DNA of 64,000 nucleotides. Source: Epiperipatus broadwayi (lineage: Eukaryota; Onychophora; Udeonychophora; Euonychophora; Peripatidae). The notes under the pieces were generated by a model, which saw only the letters and a list, made by a program, of their open reading frames with translations, searched no databases and was not told the origin of the DNA. A program made the translations under genes and the position numbers. Below are positions 1 to 10,500 of this stretch, in pieces. Every line of letters starts with the position of its first letter. Position 1 is the stretch's first letter. The DNA is taken from contig JAQFVV010000021.1 of NCBI GenBank assembly GCA_028023455.1, forward strand, positions 496,001 to 560,000, written 5' to 3'.

Positions 1-851
1 TGAAACCGATTTGTAAGTTCTAATTTAAATTCATTAGAATGTTTCTGAAGATTAGGAATATCAACTGTAAATATTGTTTTTCTTAATAATTTTTGTCTCT
101 CTAGTTTCACATTGACACGTATCTTACACCTTACTAATCGATGATCACTTCCTGTGTTAAATTTATTAAGAACATTACAATCTTGAAATATGTAGTTCCT
201 GTTAGTCAAAATATAATCCAATTCTGCTGTACCTTCATTTGGATGCTTCCATGTCCATTTCCTTTTAACATTTTTCTCAAAAAAAGAATTCATAATATAA
301 AGTTTTTCTTTTTCTGCAAATTCCACAAGTCTATGTCCTCTCTCATTTCTATTACCATAACCAAAATTACCTACAGCACTTTCATCTTTCATTTGTTTAC
401 CAATTCTAGCATTAAAGTCTCCCATAACAATTTTAAAATGTTGTTTACTCTGATCAAAAGCCTTCTGTACATCCATATAAAAATCTTCTACTACTTCATC
501 ACTATGAGAACTTGTTCGGGCATAAACCTGAATTATCTGCATTTGGTATCTGCTATTAAGTTGTATAACTAATCTTGCCACTCTGTCCGATACACCATCA
601 ATCTCCACAATATTGTTCTTCCACTTGTTATTTATAATGAATCCTACTCCACTTGTATTTCCAATATTTGTGCCTTTATAATAGAGTATATGTCCACTTT
701 TTAAATCAATTGTCTCTTCACCTTTTCTTCTAACTTCACAAAGTCCAATAATGTCCCATTTAATATAAGAGAGTTCTTCTTCTAATTCTTGCAATCTTCC
801 TTCACTTGAAAGTGATCTGCAGTTGTAAGTACCTAAATAAAAAGTTGTCAT
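1..851 (-). CDS. RTE-type LINE ORF, endonuclease domain (3' end beyond window)
   Basis: This minus-strand frame is uninterrupted for 283 codons from ATG at 851 to the window edge. It encodes an endonuclease/exonuclease/phosphatase (APE-like) domain, the nuclease that nicks target DNA for target-primed reverse transcription. Visible active-site motifs are YNCRSL (N10), LCEVRR (E39), QVYART (Y110), GDFNARIG (D145, N147), ELDYIL (D212) and SDHRLV (D236, H237), in the family order and spacing. The frame is also open upstream of the ATG to a TAG at 905-903, so translation might start earlier. The reverse transcriptase should follow beyond position 1. RTE assignment is inferred from the domain type and from matching RTE-like 3' tails elsewhere in the window. 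The absence of stops suggests a relatively young copy. Confidence 0.9.
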   Translation of the reverse strand, partial: MTTFYLGTYNCRSLSSEGRLQELEEELSYIKWDIIGLCEVRRKGEETIDLKSGHILYYKGTNIGNTSGVGFIINNKWKNNIVEIDGVSDRVARLVIQLNSRYQMQIIQVYARTSSHSDEVVEDFYMDVQKAFDQSKQHFKIVMGDFNARIGKQMKDESAVGNFGYGNRNERGHRLVEFAEKEKLYIMNSFFEKNVKRKWTWKHPNEGTAELDYILTNRNYIFQDCNVLNKFNTGSDHRLVRCKIRVNVKLERQKLLRKTIFTVDIPNLQKHSNEFKLELTNRF

Positions 852-953
852 CAAATGGCAGCCTGTGTCTGCAATCAGGGGATTCTTAGCACCCTCCGCC
901 TTCTAAGAATCCCCTTATTGTGGACCCAGGCTGCCATTTGATGACGACTTTTT
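839..953. repeat. Inverted repeat at LINE 5' end
   Basis: Arms of about 51 bp (839-889 and 903-953) are roughly 90% complementary around a 13-bp loop. The left arm is part of the LINE reading frame and contains its ATG. The right arm is an inverted duplicate of it, ending the recognisable element. It looks like a fold-back generated during 5' end integration (template switching or twin priming), but could also be a native 5' hairpin of this LINE family. Confidence 0.85.
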
Positions 954-3405
954 ATTAACTGCTATTAAATTATGTGCATGTTAGAGCATATGTACTGTAT
1001 ATGCAATTATTAAATGATTATTAAAGGTTTTTTTATATTCTATGTCTATATGGTGGATTTATTCATGGTTTTGGTCTATAAATTTGGAATCAGCTTCAAA
1101 GGACTGCCTCAATTAATTAAGGAGTACTGCTAATAAATCGAGGACAGATTCAAAGAACCACCTCACGTAAATAGTGCGTGTTATTTTTAAATCGGAATTT
1201 AGACTTAAAGTAGCCACGCCCTAGAATTATCACTGTAAGAAAGGTGTATTAGTTCTAATTATCCCATATCAGATATATGTGTGTGATTATGATGTTCAGC
1301 TTATGATATAAATAAATGTATTATATTTGTGAAGGTCGGTCATACATATGATTATATTCTGGATGTATTAAAGGCTGGGGATTTACTCTGCGGCAGATGT
1401 GCTCGATCGTAACAAAAAAAAAAGTAAATTGTATTGCAAGATTTAATTGAACAATTAATATTTTAAAATTAATGAAAATAAACCATGGACTTTTTATAAA
1501 TAACTATTGCTTCCACCATGCATGTGAACTAAAAAAAGAAATTGGAGACATGATTTAATTGGGGGGGGGGGAGAAAATAATATTTATCTGACAATTATAA
1601 TTTTGGTAATGAATTATTGGTTTAAATAGTGTGTTAATATCTTTAAATGTAATATTGTCTATTCTATGCTCTGCAGGATTTAATCTAGTATTGCAAGTAG
1701 TGGCTGAGTAGTGATCATCATCATCATATTGAATAAAATATTCTCAAAGCTTATTTAAATATATATGGATAAAAAAATACTACGTGCCAATCTATTTCCT
1801 GATAATGTAAATAATTTAAACATACTTTGGCCCACCATGCCTTAATATTATGCATATGTAAAAGCACTCATAATAAAACCATAGTAGAAAGAGATCCATG
1901 AGTGAAGAAGATAAAACTGTAGACAATATCATATACTAACGGAGTTCATATGTTACAAATCTACAATATATCTGTCAACTAGAGCTATCGTGTATGTACG
2001 AATTATTTTTTTTTTTTGCATGCACCACCTGGAGTGTAATTGATTTATTTTGGTTTAACATGAAACAAATATCGAAGTACTTACAGATATGACCATAATT
2101 GGATGCTTCCTGATCTTTATTGGATATAATAGTGGATATTGAGAAAGTCACCGACATCCAAAAAATTTTATAAGTTCTGCTTGGATTCAAATCATATGCA
2201 AAGAATGCAGATGTGTTGACCATTATATAAGACATTTTATGCTTCAGTGTTGCGTCTTACTCCAGAATGTAAAAAGAAGTCAGTATTTACATAATAATCT
2301 GTACACAAAGGATGTTGGAAATATCGTAGATAAATAATTGAAATTAGTGGCTACGGAGATGTCCAATGCGACATGCTGTTTATAGAAACAACATTGGTCC
2401 ATGAAATAATCTTAGGCATATTATTGAATAAGTTACCAAGCCTAACAATTTTGCCACAATTGTAGCATTTTCCAACACTGCATTGAGAAGTAAGGTATCC
2501 TTGGTATGCTTATGAAACTACATTGTTTTAACAATCATAATTCTTTGCATATTTGTATATAACTGAGAAGAAAGATCTCTACAAAATTACACCTTTCCTT
2601 GCCTGGTATATCCAGAATATTGATAGAATATTTACAAATAATCCAGAACCTGGCTATTCGTGTTGGACACTATCAGCTCATATAAGAGAGCATATACAAA
2701 TCATAGAGATAATAAAATATATATCACAGTGATTCGTTAACTTGGTTCTTAATATTGCAAGTGATCTAGTCATTCGTTAGTCTATAAAAATTCCAATGGA
2801 ATTATGTCTGCCAACAAAATCTAATAATCAGGTTAATTTAAGTATAGTTTGTTTTTTTTTCAAAACAAATTCACGCAACCATATAACTCCCAGAGATAAT
2901 TCACAAGTAGCCGCCTGCTCCCTCTACTCGACTACTATTTTAGCACATAAGAATATTTTTATTATCAAGTATTCATAAATTTATTTGGTGAATATGTTTA
3001 ATAGTATCACAGTGTATTATTATGTCAGCTGGACCAAAAAAAAAGCCTGCAAATCTTTTTGGTAATAAATCAAGAGTTCTCAATCTGTTTCTTGCATTGA
3101 TCTCTATGTAAAAAATATTTTTTCCAGTCATTCCTCTTTAAATTTTTATGGTATTTACCAAGATTTTACACAACATATCTAATAAAGTATTCCTCATTTG
3201 TACAAAAATATATAAGAACTAAACCGAAACAAGGTTTGTGAGTTACATGAACAATTACTTTTGCAAAAGTATTGTACATTTTTAAAAATATTATTACAAA
3301 ATATATCTTAAGCATATATAAAGTCTAAAAAATATAAAAGTATAATATTAGAACATTTTAAAATTATTAAATCAATTAATAAATTCTCCATGTGCGTGCT
3401 ATTAT
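954..3405. other. AT-rich stretch without recognisable gene
   Basis: No frame here resembles a known protein. An 11-G run lies at 1561-1571. A loose direct repeat (TTCAAAG followed by a CCTCA motif) occurs near 1093 and 1150. Short frames at 1975-2235 (minus) and 2796-2978 (plus) have chance-like composition. Confidence 0.6.
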
Positions 3406-4014
3406 TTGCATTTGGAAAAATATGTGAAATTCTTGAAAGAACAATTATCTGACGTAATTGGCTCTTTGAGTTTCATTGATTTCTCTCAAAATTTTCATCA
3501 GTTCCTAAGGAGTCTGTCTATATTGATCCCATTAGTAATCCCTGTAACAAACAAATGTGGTATAACCAATCCCCACCTCTGTGTACATCAAAAAATCCAC
3601 AATCCTCACTCAACCTTTCGCCTTGAATTACTGGATTATCTTTGCGTAACTGTAGGAAGTGATTCAACACAAAAATGAAGAATGTCAGCTTCCTGTGCTG
3701 CTTACCAAGATGGGGGGGTGAACATTCACATAATAGCTTTTTTAATTCTGACTAGTGGCCAATCCACTCAATAGTATACACTAGTCAATTACATCCAAAA
3801 TCATTCCACATCAGTAAGATTTATAGGTAAGAACCTACATAAAACACCATTATTTTCAGAACTATTTGCAGGTCACATTGATTCACTATTGGAACAAATT
3901 ACAGATCATTCTCCAGGTATTAACATTTCTTTATAGGGAAGATCAGTTTTTGCATTTGTGGATGTGTTAAATCATAACGAGCCACAATACATTTATCTCT
4001 TAAAGAAGCAATAA
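3406..4014 (+). pseudogene. Decayed reading frame, family unrecognised
   Basis: One reading frame runs for about 200 codons with only three stops (3676-3678, 3772-3774, 3934-3936). Segments between the stops have ordinary protein composition rather than the Phe/Ile/Lys/Asn bias of noise, for example KTPLFSELFAGHIDSLLEQ near 3838-3895 and SVFAFVDVLNHNEPQYIYLL near 3943-4002. Staying in the same frame across stops suggests a decayed coding sequence, probably transposon-derived. I do not recognise the family, and chance persistence of a frame cannot be excluded. Confidence 0.25.
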
Positions 4015-5157
4015 TTTAAAAGTCTTCTACAAATGTTTGCTTTTTACTTTTCTCATTGAGTTATCAGCTCGACAATTATCAGTAGGAACATACTGTTTCT
4101 TAATTATTATTTTTTTGTGGTTTACTTACGGATTTGGGCATCGCAATCTGCATCGGCTCCATGCTCCATGAAACCATAAAAAACCGAGTTACTTTTTTTA
4201 AAAAAAGCTCACTCAATTCACAGATTCTTGGTCTTTTTACAAAAATAATTTATGCTTACTTGCATTTTATTGACTTCTATGAACAATTTCAGGTCATTTG
4301 ATCATGGGAATAAACTTAGTCGTATAAATCTCTAATCAGTGGTATTAGGTTAGCATCGGTTAATGTTCTGAATGGACCCAGATTGGTGAACCCTCGTGAG
4401 GAAATGCTAAGACCCTCAATAAAGCAACTTAAAGGTCTCTTTTAAACCAGACATGTTATCCGTTTTTTTTCTTACCCTGTAGAAATTTGTGCTTTCTAAA
4501 TTATGATTGGATTTGGAGAATGGTTTGTTCATTTTGTGCTGATTTCATTACCATTTTTTTTACTTAAAACTAGGTAGGTAGTCTTTTAGTAACAAAATCT
4601 TTTCAATTGTTGGAAAAATTATGAATGGCTATTACTTTTATTTCTTGATGGTGTTGGTATTAGTAACTGATGTTGCTGCTCATCTTTGAGTATTCTGTGC
4701 TCAGGGAAATCATAAATTGAACAACCGATGTAACCATTTGTACAGTAACATCTGCTTTTTTTGTTGAGAGAGGGAGATTACAATTCTTTATAATGTCTAG
4801 TTTCTTTTAACAAATATTAATTAATGCGTTACTTCCTTTTTTGCACTTTTTCATCGTTATTTTATTTTACTTCCTTCTAATAGTTTCTTCTGAATCTGTA
4901 ATTTTCTTAAAAAAAATTGCAGTAAGTATTAGTTTACAGAGCTTATTTTTCACAGGTTTTGACCCATTTCAAGCTGTTTTGATATTATTCCAGATAAAAG
5001 TTTGAGTTGAAATGTTTTCTTATCCCAGTAATAAAAGAATAAACGCACGCTGAAAAGTCCTTATGTTTTTGCTGTTATGGATATTAAGATGCTGACATGT
5101 ATCTGGAATAATAAAATAGCACAAAAAAAATCATAACTTGAAAAAATAAGGTATTTA
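4015..5157. other. No gene seen
   Basis: AT-rich sequence with poly-T runs. A slightly more GC-balanced patch near 4320-4450 carries no convincing frame. Confidence 0.5.
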
Positions 5158-5366
5158 AACCATGGACAATTGAATTCTTAAACTGGATTCCAAGAGATTG
5201 TAAAAGACCCAGAAAGAGACCACATGAGATGAATGGATGAAGTAAGAAAGTGTGCAGGGTTGATGTGGAGAAGAGAGGCTAGAGATCGGAAAAGATGGGT
5301 TGAACTTGGAGAGACCTTCATCTTGCAGTGGATTTATAATGGTTGACAATGATGGTGACTTATTGG
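5158..5366 (+). mobile_element. RTE LINE 3' tail fragment
   Basis: The plus strand carries the C-terminal remnant of an RTE-type LINE: a W-I-P-R-D-C-K-R-P-R-K-R-P-H like segment, then a KMDE-like and GLMWRREARDRKRWV-like segment, and an untranslated tail with cctgcag/ttgcagtgga-type sequence ending in an ATG-rich microsatellite-like stretch. The same tail recurs near 33.8, 34.8, 45.1, 51.2 and 58.8 kb (plus) and 56.1 and 56.7 kb (minus). It is 5' truncated. A minus-strand frame across it (5155-5442) is only its shadow. Confidence 0.8.
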
Positions 5367-5600
5367 AGATTTCTAGCTCAGCTCCAAGTTCCGCAGAAAT
5401 AATTAGAAGGAAATAAAATAAAACAGCTTTAAAAAAATGCAAAAAAGGAAGAGTGATATATTATATAAAATTGAAGAAATAAAAGATAGTGACCTCTATT
5501 TTTATTCTCTCATCTTTAATGTGATCCTAAATAATTGGGGGGTCAACAATTTGCTCGCTTTTAAATTCGGGCAAGATTAACATTTTCCCAAGGCTTACAG

Positions 5601-6322
5601 CAGGGTCCCCAACCTTTTTGCACTTGAGAGCACATTCTATAATACCGGCCAGGTGGCGGGCGCCATTTATTTTTTCAATATAAATTTATAGTTGGATATT
5701 GTTAATAATACACACAATGTACAAAAAAATATTTATTTCAAAAATAAAATTTTAACATATAACTAACGTTTATATTTTTATGTAAATTACTAAATTATAT
5801 ATAATATTACAAGTCAATGCGATCTTTGGCACTGCACTTCATTGGCAATTGCTTCATAATTAGGGGAGTGTGATGATATTCCTGCTCGTAAGCAATCATC
5901 AAGATGTTCATCACTAAGTCGAGATCTGTATTTTGATTTTATGATATTCATGGTTGAAAACAATGATTCACACAAATATGTGGAACCAAAAAATGATTTT
6001 ATTTTGTATACGCAGATACAATTTATAAACATGCGCAAAGCAGAGAGATTGGTATTTGTGTTAACTTTACTTATTCTGTGCTAGTGCAGTGCGCAGAGAA
6101 AGACCGCAGTTGGCGGACCGAGAGATAGACTTCTACGGTGTAAAAGTATAGTATGCCCTAAAATTTGATTACAGTATAATACAATAATTTATAAAAAAAT
6201 TTAAAAATTAAATTTATTTGTATCAGATAAATAATTTATTATCGTGTTCGTATAGCAGCGGGCACATGTAAAATGGTCTGCAGGCGCCATGGTGCCCGTG
6301 GGCATAGGGTTGGGGACCCCTG
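5601..6322 (-). mobile_element. hAT DNA transposon, internally deleted, with 8-bp target duplication
   Basis: The ends are inverted repeats, CAGGGTCCCCAACC on the left (5601) and the complement of CAGGGGTCCCCAACCC on the right (ending 6322). They are flanked by an 8-bp near-perfect duplication, GCTTACAG (5593-5600) and GCTTGCAG (6323-6330). Eight-bp duplications and CAGGG ends are hallmarks of hAT transposons. At 722 bp it is far shorter than an autonomous element and retains only a C-terminal transposase piece, so it is an internally deleted copy. One mismatch between the duplications suggests moderate age. Confidence 0.92.
5814..6038 (-). pseudogene. hAT transposase C-terminal dimerisation domain remnant
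   Basis: This 74-codon minus-strand frame contains FGSTYLCESLFSTMNIIKSK followed by YRSRLSDEHLDDCLR. That is the conserved C-terminal hATC dimerisation motif of animal hAT transposases (general transcription factor II-I repeat / EPM2AIP1-like group). It lies inside the hAT element, in the orientation expected from the element ends. The BED finger and catalytic DDE parts are absent, so it cannot be active. The frame ends in the sequence SHSPNYEAIANEVQCQ, also typical of the family's terminus. Confidence 0.88.
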
Positions 6323-6829
6323 GCTTGCAGGATTGGTGACAATGTTCTAGCAGAAGAAGGCACTTCAGTTCTTTGTTTCAAATCAATGTCATTTGATTCC
6401 AAGTCCTTCACTTAGATAGCAATATTCACTGATAATAGCAAACCTTGTATATGTTTTTAATATATGTCAGTATAGTACAGAAGTTTTTAACATATACTTA
6501 CAATATATGTAGTTTAATTTTTAAACAGTTTCCAAGATATCGATAAAAATAATTAACATAAGTATGGAATGCTACATATGTTTTTTAATTGTTATGTTGC
6601 AAACATTTTTAATGTGTATGTACCAATGATTGAATTTGATGTAAAAATTTGCATGTTAAGACCAATACTCAAAAAAAGAAAAAAAAATTTTTTGTCATTC
6701 TTGAACTGAAAACAGTTGCAGAAATTTTAAAAAAATGCAATACCTAAGTGAAAATTGAGATGTATTTGCCTAAAAAAGTTAGCAGCGGGTTTTTTTTTTG
6801 TAATATTTTGCGTTTTCCACCTTCTATAG

Positions 6830-7195
6830 GCCACTTCCTGTAAGCTTAAGTAAGTAATAATAGATAACACTGCTTAATAAATTCCTATCCAAAATCCTCA
6901 GACCAATTTCAAGCTAATAACTATGGCGTTCATTAGTGAGGGGCTTTGGATCTTTGAACGGTGCAGCTTGTACCTTTAGGATCTAATTATTTTCCTTCCA
7001 GCTTCTATTTTTAACTCTCTGTTATACTATCATATTATCAGCCCAAACTAAAAAGAAACATATAAATGTTTTTTTTTTTAATCTAATCCAACTTGTTTGT
7101 ATAGTTGTATAGATCTAAATCCAGTTCAGTTTTTATATATTATGGTGTCCTTAGTTTTTTGATAACCATAGGCATCTCTATCCTGTGGTTCGGAT
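6830..7195. repeat. Diverged copy of foldback family A
   Basis: Stretches match one arm of the element at 26501-27285 in the same order: a ctttggatcttgaacggtgca-type block, TTAGGATCTAAT, a ccagttcag block, and a block with cttagttttt...cctgtgg. Divergence is high and the second arm is not clear. Approximate bounds. Confidence 0.5.
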
Positions 7196-7209
7196 TTGAT
7201 ATAAACCAA

Positions 7210-7300
7210 CGAAATATCACATGACTTTGGCTTACGTAATGCTGCTTTATATGTAAGTCAAAGTCATACGATAAGTCGTGCAGTATTTTGTGATCACAGT
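7210..7300. repeat. Short imperfect hairpin
   Basis: ACATGACTTTGGCTTACGTA (about 7219-7238) is partly complementary to tatgtaagtcaaagtcata (about 7250-7270), giving a stem of roughly 15 bp. No gene is attached. Confidence 0.4.
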
Positions 7301-7477
7301 AACATTAGTTGGTACAGTGAATTAAAAAATTTAAATTCTGTTTTACTAATTTTTAATTATTTTATGAAATATATTTTTGATTTGTAGGTTATTAAATTTG
7401 GAAGTTTTGAGATCGCAGATTAAATAGTATGGAATAAGTACAGATGTATAAATAAAGAAAAGACTTTATAAAAACAT

Positions 7478-7574
7478 TGGTGGTCAAGAGGTCAGCGCGA
7501 CTGCCTTGCACTAGCAGGCAGTTGTGGGTTCGCGTCCCGGCCGATGCTATGACACTTAAAAAAAAAAAAAAAAA
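7478..7574 (+). mobile_element. tRNA-derived SINE (family 1), poly(A) tailed
   Basis: A tRNA-like segment carries an A-box-like TGGTCAAGAGG, an anticodon-arm-like hairpin CTGCC...GGCAG and a B box GGTTCGCGTCC (7528-7538), followed by CGGCCGATGCTATGAC and then a 17-A run (7558-7574). Internal RNA polymerase III promoter boxes plus a poly(A) tail define a tRNA-derived SINE. A second copy lies on the minus strand at 57262-57362, sharing GGTTGTGGGTTCGC and CCCGGCCGATGCTATGAC. It is not a functional tRNA gene because no acceptor stem forms at the correct distance. Confidence 0.8.
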
Positions 7575-10500
7575 CTCATTTTTTTTAAAATTTATGTTCA
7601 TTGTTTTTTTTTGTTGTTGTTCTATTTCAGCTCATTGTTGAGTTTATGTTTTTGTTAAATTTTAGTTTTTTAATCTATTTCCTTTGACTTATATAGTATA
7701 TTTTATATATTTTTAGATTTTCTGTTCAAGATGTAGTATCAATTCTGTTCCTCTTCCACATTATGGGCACATCAAACCTGTGCGGGTCTGCAATCATTGT
7801 TTCATCTTTCAAGTCACACCTTTTATGGTTGATGAGTAAGAGTCTTCCTCTGTTATTATTGTCTTCGTATTTCTCATTATATAACTTTGAGGATGTCTAA
7901 GAAAGCTTATACTTTGGTGAAACTTACGTTACTAATACTCTTCCAATGTATTACCCACAAATCATGAAATCATAGTTTTAATAGATCTTTTTTTTTTCAT
8001 TTCAAAACATTCTCAGTTGAAAAGAAATATGTTTTATAGAAATATTTTATATAATTTTATTTTTATTTCGCTTGTATTAAAAAAATTTGTAAAGTTCTTT
8101 ATTTTGGAGGCAGATTCTAGCTAGAAACTGTTTCAGCTGACTAGGAACTATAATCGGGAAATCTTTTAACAGTAACATAACATTATAGTTCTGAGTTAAA
8201 TTTGATTGAACATAGCTAACAAACTTAAAGCATCTATTATAATGAATTTATAGTATCGCTAAATATTGGGAAGGTTTACAAAAAAAAGAAAAGATCCCAA
8301 ACACTGGGATCTTGTATTTTTATTTGGCAACTAGTAATACTCCTAGATTTCTAGTTTGTATTTTGTACATATATGAAACCAATCCAACTTCTATAAATAT
8401 AATAATAGAAATAATGCAACATCTATCTTTTAATTAAAGACAGCATTCACACCTTTAACTAGCATTTTGTTGTTCAAATTGTGAGCAACCACTAGCATGC
8501 TTTCCCAGCTTTGTGCACTTACTCAAAAACAATTCCGAACTTATGTAAGTAGTCATTCCATAATTTCTTGTGTAATCTTTTTTATGCGTAAGTTGGAAAC
8601 AAATATAAACCTTTATTGCTGTGATATTTTAAAGCGTATCTTGGTTAAATGATTGTGTTTATAAACACATATAGAACATGACAATATTGAAATCATTTTG
8701 CAAAGCTTACTTGACAAATTGTTTTTTCCAATTGTATTTAAAATAATGGAAGCCCTACAATTAACAATTCTATAATTGGTAAAAGTTAATATCCTTTTTT
8801 AAAAAAAAACTTAAAAAGGGTATTTTTTTTTACTCTTTCTTCTGTTTATAGATTAGAGCAAAGAAATGAAATTAATTTCTAAAAGTGAGTTTGCTGTGAG
8901 TAAAATGTATATTTTGGTTTTTTATAATATTAAACTATGTAGTTATTCATCTTTTATCTAGACTTTTTATGCCATTTCTGTGTTTGTGTGTGTATATAGT
9001 GATAATTTGAGGAATGGTGTGAAATGGTTGTGCTAAATAGTCAGCAAATACAATTGTCACTACTTTGTTCTAATATGACCGATAGTCTGGCCATTTTTAG
9101 ATTAACCACAAATCGGTTAAGCAGTTAGAATCCTCTAATGCAGCTGAAATTGATCCGAAGTTGGTAACTGATCATCGATGATTATGATGACTATCAGACA
9201 CCATCAGGTTATAACCAGAATTTGGTAGTCATGTAGTTTCATTAATCCTTTAGTTCAGTAGAACTAACCTAGAGGCCATGATTATGTTACAAGTAATTGA
9301 TAGTTATAGGTGCATGAATATTTATCATGAATGATTCTTATTATTGTAGCCCCTTTTACCTTTGACTCTTTCTTTCATGCTTGTGTGCATATAAACAATA
9401 ATTTATAAAATGCACAAGGGAAAACATTAACTATTCTTCAAGATTGTTTATTTCATCACCCTTACCTGGTGCTTTATTTGGCTGAATCTGCCAACTGTCA
9501 TAATTTTTCTCGTACAATATTTATACGTAAACCCAATCCAATCAAGAAATGCATGGATCTCCTAGCCAGGCATTATCTCAGTCTCAATATTGATACCAAA
9601 ACTAATTGACAAAACACAATTTTATACGAAGATTTAATTTTAATAAACACATCCCCTGTCTTTGCTGTGGGGTTTGAATTATTCCGATTGCTGATGACAA
9701 AGATTTGATGAGATTTTGATTTATGATTCTACCTACTATTGCTTCCATGAATTCAAGATTTAGATGCAAATTAAAAATTTGTCTTCCTCCCCTCGTTCTG
9801 TCTTGTGAACCTAGTAGTTGAAAGTCATTAAGTACAATAAATATGACCGATTAATAAAATATCTTGCCTCCATGTGTTTATTTTCTTTAACATTCTCTGT
9901 ATATTTATTGATGTAATTGGAGTCTGTAGAATGTTACATGTTAAATAATCTAAATAGAATGAATATTTCTCAAATTTATATTTGGAGCTGGCTAGATTGT
10001 TGTCTTTTGCTTATATTGTCATAATATGAGACTATTTAAACGGGAAACTCACGCATGTGTATGCTAGATAGTAACAATAGGAATAAATTAAGTGTGGTTT
10101 AGTCTGTGCATAAGTTTTAAGTTTAATTTCAATCTATATAAGTGAGGTGGATCTGTTGAAGAAGTGTGTGCGGAGTTGGCATTGGCTATAATTATTTATA
10201 TGCCTATTTGAAGAGTTTATAGTGAGAGTTTGTTGGGTTTTTTTTTAATTATTATTTTTAAAGCAATTTCACTTATATACAAGTTCTAAATGTTTTCTTA
10301 AGAAAGTCTGCGACTGATGGACTACGAGGTCACTCTCTGGGAAGATTTGAGACTTCTAGTCCATGAGAATATGCGTGAACATGATTTCAGAGAGTAGGAT
10401 ATTTATACCTTTACTAATAATGATCTTATAGCAGAGTGGCATGTTTGTTTTTCAATCCTCGCATTTTTATAAGTCTGAGATGCTATCCAGACTATGACAG

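Noticed and set aside
141-572. 143-codon plus-strand open frame
   Set aside because: It is antisense to the LINE endonuclease frame, whose motifs are clear on the minus strand.
8291-8313. Short perfect hairpin resembling a bacterial terminator
   Set aside because: The genome is clearly eukaryotic and no gene ends here.
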